A stretch of DNA of 64,000 nucleotides, taken from Rhabditophanes sp. KR3021 (taxonomy: Eukaryota > Nematoda > Chromadorea > Rhabditida > Alloionematidae). Under the pieces are notes generated by a model. It worked only from the letters and a program-made list of their open reading frames with translations, had not been told where the DNA came from and searched no databases. Shown piece by piece: positions 23,223 through 34,963 of this stretch. The position numbers were made by a program, and so were the translations under genes. Each line of letters starts with the position of its first letter. Within the stretch, counting starts at the first letter, position 1. The DNA is taken from positions 3,038,001 through 3,102,000 of the forward strand of contig CAUJLY010000002.1 in assembly GCA_963281155.1 (NCBI GenBank). Reading direction: 5' to 3'.

Positions 23223-26200
23223 TTAGTTCTTATCTTCATTAAAACCATTGTTAATATGATGATTGTCGGTAATCGGTAAATTTGACCATGGTGTCGAATA
23301 CGCATTGTATTGTGGTAGTGGGAAGGTTCTTTTAAATAGGGGACCACAATTCTCATGCTTAATAATTCTAAATGCCATCATGCAATAAACGATAACATAT
23401 GCACCACACAATGTATAAAACGTTGCTCCGAAAGCAACAATAGTCCACCAATACCAAATTGTTCCTAATTTATCGGAAAGATACTCATACAAGAAGTAAT
23501 AATTAATTACTATAATGACGACTGATATTATCATTGCAATTACTTTTTGAGTTTTACACATTATAAAACTGCCCATAAGTTTCTTATCAGCTGCAAATGT
23601 CATCAGCGGAAATATCGCAAATGGTAACTGGATTATCATTACGCAATTCAGAAGATCATTCAAGCCTGTAATATGATCCACACCTTTACTGAAAATGGTT
23701 ACGATAATAGTCGGTAAAATAGCTAATGATCTAGTAATCAAGATTCTCTTCCACCTGCTGATTCGGATTTGCAAGAAACCTTCCATTGCAAATTGTCCAG
23801 CGTATGTTCCAGTCATGGTTGATGATTGTCCTGAAATATCAAATTAGATTATTTGTATATACATATTTGTTTTTGAATTGAATGTTTTGTCAATTAAATT
23901 TGATTACTTTTTTAATTAGAATAAAGTATTAATTAAGAAAATGATCTAATCGTTATCTTGACGCGCAATATGAGGTAGCTAATTTTCCTTAAAAGCTTTA
24001 ATTGTTCTTTTTGTGGAAAATCAAGTTTATCTACTACCTTTAAATGATGGCTTCTACTTCCCAATGAAACAATTAATATTTTAATGTGTTACTAGACTGT
24101 CCGTGTAACTCCATCAAGACGCCCTACAAATGCCAACTTATGCAAATCTGAAGATTGTAGTCTTAGAAAAGAAGAAAAGGTAGTGCCAATTCAAGAATAC
24201 GCAAAGATTTCTTGTCAACCACGCTTTAACGTTTGCTTGGAATGTCCAAAGCCTGGAAGACGTCATTCACAGGTTGTATATAACATAGTTAATCGAGAGT
24301 CTTGTTGTCATTACTATTTAAAAGTTTCTGTTCATTATGACAAAACAATGGAACTTCTTGTAGAAAAATACGGAAATAGTACAATTCGAAAAACATTTGA
24401 TGATTGTAGAGGGAAAAAGAATAAGTTGCCTTTTGACATGTTTATTCCTCCAAGCCTCTGCATCGAAGTCGACGGGTTCTGGCATTTTCAAGCCACTGGT
24501 TTTTCATGAGCGAAGAAAAGTTTATACAGACACAAGCTATTGACAGAATTAAAAATGAATATTGTCGCAAAAAAGAATAGTCATTTGTAAGAATTGCATT
24601 CAGTGGGCAGAATAAAGTCATTAAACATGTTCAAGAATTCACAAATCAGTATAACAACTTAAATGATGACGAAAGATTAGAAACATTCTATGGGGAAGTA
24701 TAACAACAGCCGCTTACTTAAATAATACATTTTAACTAAACCTTTTAATTCTAAATCTAATAATTTCCGAAATAATACCCTTTTATTAAACTTTTTACTG
24801 TGCTTAAATTTAACTTGCCAGATGCAATAATCCCAACAGCCCAAATATATAAGGCAAACACTCCTACGGAGCAGCCTAAAAAGATTCCTGCGTGATAAAT
24901 ATCAGAAATAGCTGGATCTGCGTTATTTGGGAAAACATCTCTATAAAAATCAGGTAAATCGTTTGATTTTCTTTGGCATTCTCCATAAATGTCAGCATTT
25001 GTTTTTCCATATAATCCTTTACCGAAAACACACATCACAAAGACATTAATTACGAAACTAACTGCCAATGAAAATGCTGAATCAATAAAGAAATATTTGT
25101 TTGCTTCCTTAATCTTTGCCTTATTTGTTCTATCAATTTGTCTGGACTTCACCAATGCCGAATGAAGGTAAAAGTTGTGAGGCATGACAACAGCTGAAAT
25201 CAAAATGTTTTATTATCATTCGTGTTATTTAATAGTCGCATAAAAGCACATCTATGATGGACGTTGGCAATAAACGAGATGAATACCTACCTCCGATAAT
25301 AGAAACTCCTTGAAGAATCTGTTCTGAATTGCAGTCGACGCACCATGGCGTATAAATTCCAGCCAACGTTTCACCAGCTGGCGGAAGAGAGTAGAAGAAT
25401 TGGTATCCAAAAGTGCAAGCCATAATGGAGATAAGGAAACCAAAGAAGGCTTCAAATTTACGAACCCCATATTTATCAAGGAACAAAAATGTAAATGTAT
25501 CGAGAATTGTAATCAACACACCTGCCCACAAAGGAATGCTGCAAAATATTTTAATAATATTCCAGAATAGTTTGACTTACTGTTTGTTAGATAATAGATA
25601 CAAAGCAATAGCTGTACCGATTACTTCTTGCATATCACTAGCAATAATGGCAATTTCAACCATAATCCATAGAATCCATCTTGGTGCTCTCGGATAATAA
25701 TTATAACAAATTTCAGCCATATGCTGCCCGGTTACTACTCCGACTCTTAACAAATATCATAAAATCGCTAAATAGAATATTTATTACCTTGCAGCAAGTC
25801 TTTGCAATGTCAATCCAAGAATATGAGCTGACAACAGAATCCAAAGTAACTTGTATTGAGCCATTGCCCCTGCAAATATAAACAATAAAACTGTAAATTA
25901 TTTTGATAGCTTACCAGATTGTAAATCACTCTCAATATTTCCTGGATCTAAAAAAATATTTAGCATTCATAGGAAATAATTCAATCTTCGTCTTTTATAT
26001 TTTGCTTTTTTATCACCCATTAAGCAGGCACTTAACAATCAAACCTTGTAAATTACTCTGTTCTTAAGTAATTAACACAGATAAAACGCGAACCTTAATC
26101 CAGTAATGACTAAATGAGTGTCGCCACTACTCATGCCTTAGAAGTAGCTTTAATGGGCATGTTTAAATAGCTTGTTCTTCTGATTTATTAGATTACACAT

Positions 26201-26739
26201 TTTAACAATGTTAGTGTCCCGCACAAACATATTTTTAAAGTAAAAACTAAGTACAAACTACTGTGTTCATCTCCCTTATATTTGTGAGGATAATTATGGC
26301 TCCGTCATCTATCCTATCGTGTCTGAATCCCAGTTTTCTGGGCATCACTTTTAATAAGACATTATGTGTAAGTTAGTATATCCGTGTTGTTTAATATTAA
26401 CAAGTAACGTAAGTTCACATCATTTTTTAAACAAATTTTTAGAGTTTGGTATTACTGAATAGTGTTAAATTTAGTTGAAGTAGAATTGTACCTCTATTAT
26501 AAAATATAAAGTTTACTTGGTTACTTAAATTGGCAAAACTATTTTTGTGGGAATGTAAACTTACCCAAATAAGCAATACTCATCAATAGCCCAGGACCGG
26601 AAAAACTCCATAATTTTCTCCAATTTATAAATCGAGAGTCTTCGCCTTCAGGTACCTGAACTTTCACATTTAAGCTATTGGTACTATCTGTTATAAGAAC
26701 ATCTCGTTTATCCTCGTTATTTGAAGAATTAGAAACCAT
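23223..26739 (-). CDS. NRAMP-family divalent metal-ion transporter
   Basis: Proton-coupled Mn/Fe transporter (SLC11). Start ATG at 26739 ([13 protein letters not shown]); exons join in phase. Hallmarks: [20 protein letters not shown] (TM1 with the metal-binding DPGN), [53 protein letters not shown] (TM6 with the MPH motif), [19 protein letters not shown] and a C-terminal half with further membrane spans, ending NNGFNEDKN at 23223. All signature residues are present. The intron between ASG and QSS (about 24.8-23.83 kb) uses a GC donor, G|GCAAGTTAA, with an ordinary TTTCAG acceptor, and contains an antisense nuclease remnant. Confidence 0.92.
23991..24703 (+). pseudogene. PD-(D/E)XK endonuclease remnant, antisense in NRAMP intron
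   Basis: Plus-strand sequence within the last long NRAMP intron. It starts with a CxxC piece ([15 protein letters not shown]), has further Cys pairs (CLECPKP), then an endonuclease-like core: [16 protein letters not shown] followed by IEVDGFWHF. After a one-base break comes [19 protein letters not shown] and RIAF. This order (LPFD, IExDG-x-x-HF, F-x-x-x-Q-x-x-D-x-x-K-x-x-YC, RI) matches a Vsr-like/restriction-like nuclease family best known from large DNA viruses, phages and mobile introns; that assignment is from memory of the motif. An in-frame TAG follows the YC region. Breaks and lack of a start make it non-functional as read. Confidence 0.55.
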
Positions 26740-26818
26740 TTTAACAATTATAATGTGACAGTTAATCAAAAATAGTGTGAAATTAAATTAACGATTACAA
26801 ACTACTAAAAGAAAATCT

Positions 26819-27026
26819 TTATTCAACTTCTGTACAAGGAGCACCTTTATATCTAAAGTGTTTAATTGATAAGAATAAATGATAAGGCCAATCCACATTG
26901 AGATTAACGTCGATCTTTGGCTGTACGTAACCTATTTTTTAAACATTCTTTTTGTCTCTAATTAACAACCCATTTTCAGACCACTCTCATGAATTCCCAC
27001 ATAAATGGTGTCATTTGGGTCTTGAT
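26819..27026 (-). CDS. Last two exons of an unrecognised gene (partial)
   Basis: Acceptor CTGCAAAG at 27027, then DQDPNDTIYVGIHESG to a donor at about 26963, intron of about 40 nt ending AAAAAATAG, then YVQPKIDVNLNVDWPYHLFL and a final ...GAPCTEVE stop at 26819. Phase agrees across the intron. Earlier exons were not found between 27.03 and 27.5 kb. I do not recognise the family. Its end is 80 bp from the NRAMP start on the same strand. Confidence 0.45.
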
Positions 27027-27560
27027 CTTTGCAGAAAATACAAAATGATAAGGTAATTTGTCTATTAGCTATTAAACTTCCAAAGTTTAGAGTTTTATCA
27101 AAACTAAAGTTCACAATAAGTGATGCAATTTTTAGTTCATCTGACGCTCATTTAGCTTCAAAAAGGATTGCTTTCATCAAGCAAGTTCATCAATTAACAA
27201 CTAACGTGTAGTTTCCTGTAATAAGCACATTGATAAATTGTATCATATGATGGTTACTACATGATAGTTCAAAATTAATTACGTACGATCACTTTTCGTG
27301 ACTAAAAAGAAATGACTTAACCATCGAATTAAGAAAATATCTTTGATGCAACGAATATGTTACAGAGTTTACAAAATAACTATAATAAATATTTGGCTTC
27401 TTTAAGTAAATTAGTGATTACAAATAAAATTTAATTACAAATAAATAAACGAAAAATTCAAAGATAAACTTTATTTGTAATGCCAAAGATATATTCAATT
27501 ATGTTCAAAAAATATCTACAATAAGGCAGTGTTATTTATGACAGGTTAAGGGAATTACAA

Positions 27561-27970
27561 TTATTTCGGGTTTACAGATTGGGTAGCATCATTGAATTCG
27601 GTCTCAGCTCGCTTCTTATCCAAAACGTCCAATTCGTTTTCTTTAGAGTCGAATTTTTTTGCTTTTTCCTTTGTCGATGGATCTTGTTGCCAAATACACG
27701 TGTCCTAAATTACAACTAGTTACTACCTAAATTAAAACTTATTACCGAATCCGCCTGTTCCTAAAATGGTACATAACAAATTTGAATATAAAACAACGCA
27801 CCTAAAATTACTCCAACACCCCATCCGCCGAGTGAGCTTCCCTCGAGTTTGTCAATCCCACGTTCAACAAGTTCCCCCTCTAGCTGTTGATATTCGGTGA
27901 CAAACTTCTCTGGAGCAGAAGGATTATGAAATGTCTAACCTCAAATGATCTCTTAAATCTTTACTAAATT
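27561..27970 (-). CDS. Small unrecognised gene, exons uncertain
   Basis: An acceptor near 27950 opens HNPSAPEKFVTEYQQLEGEL and continues to SSLGGWGVGVIL at a donor G|GTGCGT. A 15-nt candidate exon and a final exon follow. One phase-consistent joining gives GTGGFGHVYLATRSIDKG and stops soon after; the other frame of the last exon is longer (DTCIWQQDPSTKEKAKK... to 27561). The glycine-rich string resembles a kinase P-loop, but no other kinase motif is present. The first exon may lie just downstream of the LRAT-like gene. Confidence 0.35.
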
Positions 27971-28082
27971 TACATTTTATACAATTCACTAATAATGACT
28001 TGTTTAGAAAACATGCAAATAATACTAAATAATGTGCACTTACTTAATAGAGTTAAATTTTATTTAGTTAAAAGGGTTTAAG

Positions 28083-28766
28083 TTACTTAAATTTGTTGAG
28101 AAGACCATTCCTCAAATAAGAAGTTACCGCAAACTTTCTGTTGATATAAGTGGCGCTTTTAATAGCAGAATATCCAATACCTCCAACAGCTACGGCAGAT
28201 ATTATATTAGCTGATAGTGCTAAACCAACGACTCCACAAATTACGCTGTTTCCAAAGGCAGCTTGATCACTCTCCTTGTAATTGTATCTGGCCCATTTAG
28301 CAAGATGCTCACAATTGTTAAAAAATAAATTGTACCCCGTTTTTGAAATGTTCGCACAGATTCTATCCTTAATTATTACACCTGGAAGAGGATCGTGTTT
28401 CTTATCCAAGGAATTGTTTTTACGGCACAAATCGTGCCCTGCTACTCTATGGATATCGTCTGTTCGAATTGTAGCTGGGCATTTTGACTCAATTATACCC
28501 GAACTCACCACATGAGGAACATTTGACTTAGTTATGAAATCTTCATGATCGCTTACCGCAAAATGCCCTACCATTTCACATCCAATGTAAACTCCCCAGT
28601 GAGAATAACTTTTATGCTTCTTGTCCTCACAAAAGGTTCTTTGAAACTCCACCATATCTCCAACAACTAACTGTTCCAAAAGTTCGTCCACGAGTAGCCA
28701 TCTGCTTAAGTGTAATGAAGACTTCTTCGTGGGCTCATATTCATCCTCACTCTTTCTTTTCGTCAT
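28083..28766 (-). CDS. LRAT-domain (NlpC/P60-like) protein
   Basis: Single exon of about 227 codons from ATG 28766 (MTKRKSEDEYEPTKK). The domain shows LVVGDMVEFQRTF, then SHWGVYIG with the catalytic-type His, VGHF, and NNCEHLAKWARY with the catalytic-type Cys, the pattern of lecithin:retinol acyltransferase/PLAAT proteins, which act on lipids or related acyl substrates. A glycine/alanine-rich hydrophobic stretch near the C-terminus (VVGLALSANIISAVAVGGIG) fits a membrane anchor, as in PLAAT proteins. Substrate unknown. Confidence 0.82.
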   Translation of the reverse strand: MTKRKSEDEYEPTKKSSLHLSRWLLVDELLEQLVVGDMVEFQRTFCEDKKHKSYSHWGVYIGCEMVGHFAVSDHEDFITKSNVPHVVSSGIIESKCPATIRTDDIHRVAGHDLCRKNNSLDKKHDPLPGVIIKDRICANISKTGYNLFFNNCEHLAKWARYNYKESDQAAFGNSVICGVVGLALSANIISAVAVGGIGYSAIKSATYINRKFAVTSYLRNGLLNKFK

Positions 28767-28870
28767 TATCCTGAATTTTATTAATTTAAACACCAAATAT
28801 AATTACACAAAAATAGTTCCAAAGAATCAACTTTTTTGCTCAATCAACATTAAATACTACGTACAGAAGC

Positions 28871-29302
28871 TTATTTATTTTTGCATTCATTTACAATTTT
28901 ATCTGTTAAAGAAGTGACATCATATTTGTTTGAATTTATGAGCAAACTTTTATTCCTTGATTTCATTCCTTTGTCAAAACTGATCTCATTCTTCTTTAAA
29001 CCAAGCACCTGCCGGAAAAAGCTTACGACTTCTTCATTCGCTTTACCATCAACAGGTGGAGCATTGATATGAGCTCGTATTTGTCCCTCACTAATTTCTG
29101 AAAATGTATTAAAAATAATCTTCATTGCTCATCAATTACCAATAATAGCACTCTCTTTGGCACCAGGCAGGACATGTATCCTCAGTACTATGGTTCCGTC
29201 TGAGTTTAAGGATATTGGTTCCAGAATTGCCTAAAATGTTAATATATACAACAATTAAAGTCTAACCTTAGCTATTATGGCAACCGTCTTTTTACTACCC
29301 AT
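28871..29302 (-). CDS. YggU/DUF167 (UPF0235, C15orf40-like) protein
   Basis: Three exons: MGSKKTVAIIAK from ATG 29302, ILEPISLNSDGTIVLRIHVL then PGAKESAII, and ISEGQIRAHINAPPVDGKAN then EEVVSFFRQVLGL to the stop at 28871. Both introns (about 35-45 nt) are in phase. The core RIHVLPGAKESAI ... APPVDGKANEEVVSFF is the DUF167 signature. About 110 residues, the normal length. Biochemical role of the family is not established. Confidence 0.85.
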
Positions 29303-29354
29303 CTTCTATTACCATATGAGTATCAAATATGAATTGCCAAATGATAAGAATGTC

Positions 29355-29405
29355 ATCTTATAAATACATCTATAAATACATTTATGAGTGCATTTATGAA
29401 TACAC
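29355..29405. repeat. 12-bp imperfect tandem repeat
   Basis: Four degenerate copies of TATAAATACATT (variants TATGAGTGCATT and TATGAATACACT) upstream of the YggU gene. No coding sense. Confidence 0.5.
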
Positions 29406-29680
29406 TCCCTTCCAAAATGTAAGCCAAATATTTGTGATCTGCTGTAATAACGTGCATAATTTAAAAGATTTAATGGAAAGTATTCATTCATTGGCAATAT
29501 TAGACTAATGTCTGTATCGTATCTCTTTTTAAATATTTTGGTCAAAACTTAATTGTAAGGTTTAGTAATGACGTCAGTTAATAGTGAAATGAGTAAAAAT
29601 ACTTTATTAAACAAAAATAGGCTTATTAAAAAGGCATACAAATTATATTCCAATATAGTTTTAATTATTACATAGTAGTT

Positions 29681-32600
29681 TCAACAATCTCTAGCAAGAT
29701 GAATTGCTAGTTCAGTATCAACAAAATTATTAACAGCGAAGGCAGCATGATTATTGAAGAAAGGCACCGTTCTGTACCTTGAACCAGACAAATGATATTT
29801 GATGCAGTTTCTCTCCTTCAAAGTCCCAACGGCCGATACCATGTATCTTTGAGATCTTCCCTTGGTGCCACGAGTGATGTTGCGCAGGGACAAATGTTTG
29901 ACTCCAGTAATCGTTTTCAACGAGTCGATAATCAAATTAAGCTGTTCCTGACTAAACGTTCCACTTGTTTCAACCACAAATGGTTCCATATCAGCAATAA
30001 CTTCCAGGTTTTTGACTTGACTGGTTCCACGAGACAAGAATGGCAAAACGTGATCGAAGGTCTTGGAGAGTGAAATTTTGAGGTATGTCTCCATGCCATG
30101 GTTGTGAAGGTGGGCCCATTCCTTATTAATGAGAGTTAGGTCGTATCCAGTGTCAGGTTGATGCAAAGCCAAGAACTTGAGGTCGCGGAAGCGTTGAAGG
30201 GAGATGACTCTCAAGAAATCCAAGAACTTGCGCCCGATGCTGTGTCGCATATCCTTCATGTCTACCACTTCACTCGGTAAAGTAAGATGTTGTTCGCGTA
30301 AATGAAGCTGGAGGTAGTTTGGAGAGACTGCTTCGCAATTCATTTTGATCAAATTATTTGTAAGGAATTTGAGGAAGATGATGCAGATTTGCTCGCAGTC
30401 AAAGTATTTCACCAAATCTTCATTAGTCGCAGCCCAATTGCACACGAAGAAGAGCAAATTAGAAAGACCCTTGTACATCTTGACATAATCTTTCAAAATA
30501 CGGCAAAAGTCTCCTTCAACTTCATGGAACGACATCAAGAATTCCTCATAAAGCGGATTGTCTACGCTGAACTGGTAAATCTTATCGGTCAACTCCTCCG
30601 CCAAAGGTTGCCTAGTACTGATGACTTTTTGAGGGTTTGCACGAGCTTTAACCTTCATAGAAACCAAAATATCTCGCAACGCCCATGGGAAGGAGAGGAA
30701 TTGATTCTCGTGGACATCGGTGTACGCCACCATGTAGTAAGCACTAGCCATCTTGATCATTTCTGGACTTGGATATGTGAAATCGCGGTCCAGAATTTGG
30801 CGGATGCGGTAGACTTCACGATTCTCATTGGGCAACTTTTTGTCAGTCCTTTGAAGCCACATACGACCATCTTCAAATGCTTGAAAGAAATTGGTCCTGA
30901 CATCTGCGATAACATTCTTCAGTCTAGATTCGATTACATGGGAGGTATTGTATTGAGACAAATCGTCGTTGTCTGAATCACTGATCCTATTCTTCAGATT
31001 TAGAAAGGAACTCGAGAACAATTGAAACTCGTGTTCGATGTTGTACGATTCAAGAATATTCCCACACATGGCTTTGTATGATCGGTAGTATTTGAGAGCA
31101 ACACTTTCATACTCCTTCCACCCTTTAATTTCGAATTCGGCATCCACTTCGACTGTTTCTCTTTGGGAGTGAGTCAATGAAATAGTTAAGATATCGTCAA
31201 CTTTCTTCAGTCTTCTATACAATTGACCTAACAGACGAGGACTTTCGTAACTCTGGAAACGCCTCTTCTCCATATAGTCTGGAAAGCGATCAGGCAATTC
31301 TGGAGGATTTCGCTTGGTTCCTTTGTTAGTCAATGGAGGAGGATAGACGCCACTCTTGGCAAAATCAACGGCGATCGAATGCTTTTGCGCAATGGCTTGG
31401 CAAATCTTGCTGTCGATTCCATAGATGTCAGAATTAACAAGCAAGGCATTGGCAATTAACCCGATTGAATCTTGTCTAATATGCTCCACCAAGAAATTTC
31501 TCATCTCCTCATCCAGATTTTTGACAGTTGCATTGGCCAAGCTGTTGTCGGTAGGATTGTTGAACATGAAGGCCTTCTCACTTCTGTCCAAAAACAGGCT
31601 TTCATCCCAGATGATACTGTACTCATCTCCATCCAGATCACTTCCAGCCATTTCATCCGGATGTGGGCGAGGTCCGAAACTTGGAAAGACTACCACATCG
31701 CGCAGATGATGCAATTGTTGGATGTCGACTGCTTCAAACATCCGAATATCTCCTCCAATAGTGCAAGGATTCTTCGATACCATGACTCTTCCAACATGGA
31801 CCTTCGCATAGCTGTCGTTGTTTTGGTCTTTGTACTGGTCGATGTTGTGGGTGTACTGAAGGAACACTTGGCCAGGATTGAGGATACCTGTTTCATCCAC
31901 GATTCCAAACATAGTTCTTCCCAAGAAAAATGGAATCTTGATCTTCATCCTCTTCATGATATTCCTGATTGTAAAGACCGTCGAGGCCGTGGCGAGTTGT
32001 CTGAAAAAGGGCTCTCTGGTCAAAATAAAGCCATCGTCGAATCGAAGTGACTTGAAGTTCAAAAACTTGGGGAATTCATTGAGCTTAGAGCGGAGATGGA
32101 ACTCGTCAATCAACGGCTCAGTCGCATCGAAGATATTTTGGTCATATAATTGATGGATGCGTTCACGAATTTTCTCATTTGTTTTCGCATTTTGCTTGAG
32201 GGAAACTTGATCCAAGATGTTGATGACAGGACGATTCAGACAAACAATAGTAGGCGATGAGTGCTTCACGATTTCAATCTTCTTCGACCATGGTGCGTAG
32301 AACTTTTCTTGCGATGGCCTAAATAGGAAGTCCAATTCTGACAAGTAGGCCAGCTTCTTGAACACAGCTTGAGTAATCACTTTACCACTCGATTTTTCAA
32401 AGGCATTGTTGATGTATCCCAACTTTTCACTAACAGCCAGTACTCCCTTCATTCCTTGAAATCGAAACTGGACGCAAGAAGGGATAATCGGGAAAACCCC
32501 AATATCTTTCGCAATTCGCTCCATCATTCTGAGGGAAATTAGTCCACACCCATCCGAGAAAGTGTATGCCTTCCCGTTCCTCAGCAAACCACCTTCATTG

Positions 32601-34794
32601 TCTTCAATGAAACCAATCATTGAGTTAGTGATTTCAATTTGATCGCAAACATGCACTTGAGTGAAGCATTGTCCGATTCTTGCCATCAATTTGGGGATTG
32701 GTTCGATTCGAAATTGACCCATCGTCTTCCTAACATGAGTCACCTCAAGGCCATTTTGATTTTCAATGAAGTAGCACCCGTTGTCTCGCATCTGCGAGTT
32801 CGACGAACCCAAGTAAGAAAACAAGGTGTGGCAAATGGTAAACCCCTTCCCTAAACAGTTTCCGACAGTAAGCTTAATTAGATAGTCCCCAGTGCTTGTG
32901 GTCCTCATCTTTAGTCCGTCTTCGTCTCTGAACACAACCCTAATGGTCCTTTCGCCATTTGGATCAAAGTGACGCAAAACACGATTCGACATGATGTATT
33001 CAGGCGGCATCAGCATTGTTCTTGTAGGAGTAATGACTATTTTGCGAAGTCTAACAAAACCACTTCTGCTTTGATCTTCCTGAACTTGAATGATTTGCTT
33101 GCCACTGATCTCGAATTCATTATACAAGTACTTGAGCATTGCACTCACACTATCAGTAATCCCTTGCTTGTCAATTTGCTTGATAAGGCGCTCCAAGCTA
33201 TCAATCGTCAGGATACTATCACTTTCGTAGTACTCCAAGATCATATCCATGAAGCAGTCTCTCTTCTCCGTCTCAATCATCAAGTCGTCACGCAAAAATC
33301 CACCTCTTATAAAAATAGCAGAGATCAGATATTTAAGGTCGAAGGGTTTCTCCGTAATCGTGGCCCGGTACTTGTCATCTTCAACGGGATCCAGGAGGTA
33401 ATCAGCCTTTGAAATGTATCGGGTCTCCATTACACGATACTCCGCCTCGCAATCCGACCTGGCAAGGAAACGATTCACAATCCCGTAAAGTTGATTGGCT
33501 TTCAAGTTTTTAAGAGTTACATTCACAACATACGCCTCATTGATGGCTATATGATCGGTGTCTGAACTGTCCCAAGTAGAAACACGCTGCATGTTTGTGC
33601 GGCTCATTCTTTCCCCGGCGGTCTTGTACTTTGCGTACTTCCAACACCTCACTTGCATAGGATGCTTCAACACAAAGTAAATCTCTACATCCAGCAAGCC
33701 ACCTGGCTTGTCACTGATGGAGAACATGAACTTCCTGAAGCTGCTGTAGTTGGCGAACAAGTTAATAACAACCTCCTTGTACTCCCCTTCCTCTTTGTAG
33801 GGATCTTTTTTGAGGAATGTGTTAGTTCCGAACTTCAAACTAAATTCGCCTTTGTCATGCTCCAAATCCAAGATGATACTGTTTTTCAAGTCGTCAGATC
33901 CGTGGAATGAGTTCAGCAAGCACCGATACTTGTCAAATTGAGAAGCAGGATGCCTTCTGTGGCAAACGTAATTGTTAGGGTACATTATATTTCCAAATGA
34001 CATTTCTTCTATGGGCAACAGACCATCGTTTGGATTGAAGACTATGGAGGTGTAAAAAGTCTGACTGATTTTAACAGTGCAGTCTAGGTTGGTCTTCTCG
34101 AACAAAAAGGTTGAAATCTCCCTTACTGTTCTAAACAACAAGTCAGTCGACTCGTGCATATTAACAAGTACTTTTACCTCCGTCGTCAACAAATTCAGGT
34201 TCCTAAGCAGTTTCTTCATCGGCAAGACAACATGGACGATTAAGTTTTGGAGTAAATAACATTCCAATTCCGACTAAAAATAAATAGGAAATAAATAGGA
34301 AATAAATAATAAATAAATAGGAAATAAATAACAAATAAATAGGAAATAAATAGGAAATAAATAATAAATAAATAGGAAATAAATAACAAATAAATAGGAA
34401 ATAAAAAATAAGTAAAAAATAAATAAAGAACAAATAAGAAATACGATGAAGTGGTTAACTTACTGCAACTTTGTCACTAATTAACTCGTAGTCAAACTCA
34501 TCCACAAGAGGGATCACAATTAGGAAACTACTGTCGGTGTCAGGGTAGTCAAATACCGAAGTAACCCTTGGAACGGCCGTAAACTCGATATTCTCCTCGC
34601 CCTCTGAGAATTCGGCATCAATCTCACCATTTAGTTCTTCTTCCGCAGGGTGAGTGATTGTGGCCTCACTGTCTTCTCTATTAAACCAAAATGTAAGCTA
34701 TTAATTAACCAAATTTATTAACTTACACTGATTGCGATGTGTTTTCCTGATTTGCCTCAATTATTGGGGGACTTGTTTCGTCAACAATATCCAT
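29681..34794 (-). CDS. Cellular RNA-dependent RNA polymerase (EGO-1/RRF type)
   Basis: Copies target transcripts into small RNAs or dsRNA in RNA silencing. Exons: 34794-34727, 34677-34464, 34273-29681, phases correct, total 1,624 residues, close to nematode family members. The 4.6-kb last exon is one uninterrupted frame. The catalytic loop is AGSDLDGDEYSIIWDESL (codons near 31624-31650), giving the DxDGD metal-binding triad of two-barrel RdRPs. Nearby conserved strings include FSDGCGLISLRMM, VQFRFQGMKGVLAV, GQVFLQYTHN and VVVFPSFGPRPHPDEMAGSD. The N-terminal 94 residues are acidic. No break was found. Intron 2 consists mostly of a minisatellite. It is divergent from a coiled-coil gene (169 bp between starts) and lies just downstream of a WAGO-type Argonaute on the same strand. 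Confidence 0.95.
34275..34440. repeat. Minisatellite forming most of RdRP intron 2
   Basis: Built from words AATAGGAAATAA, AATAATAAATA and AATAACAAATAA, arranged as about two copies of a unit near 55 bp. On the RdRP strand the array is pyrimidine-rich (TATTTCC) and runs into the acceptor TATTTTTAG before 34273, so it may serve as an extended polypyrimidine-like tract. Confidence 0.8.
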
Positions 34795-34963
34795 GTTTAT
34801 CGTAATTCACTCTAAGATAGAAAGGTAAACGTTGACTAACTCAACCTATTGTCAGGCGAAAATGACTCTCAAAGGGATTGAACAGGGTTGGAGAAGAGTA
34901 TATTTGCGATTATTTTGATGACTTTCAGCAAATCAGAGTGCAAATTGATATTGCACTTTAGAG
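34795..34963. promoter_or_regulatory. Short bidirectional promoter region
   Basis: The RdRP starts at 34794 (-) and the coiled-coil gene at 34964 (+), leaving 169 bp. TGCACTTTAG lies two bases before the plus-strand ATG, which would fit a trans-splice acceptor; this is inference. Confidence 0.55.

Noticed and set aside
27700..27850. Kinase-like glycine loop GTGGFGHVYLATRS in a small minus-strand gene
   Set aside because: No VAIK lysine, HRD or DFG motif follows, and the alternative frame of the last exon is longer; a chance match is likelier than a kinase.
29792..34259. Long plus-strand frames opposite the RdRP (for example 30302-30976)
   Set aside because: They mirror conserved RdRP codons on the other strand, have no domain of their own and are codon-bias shadows.
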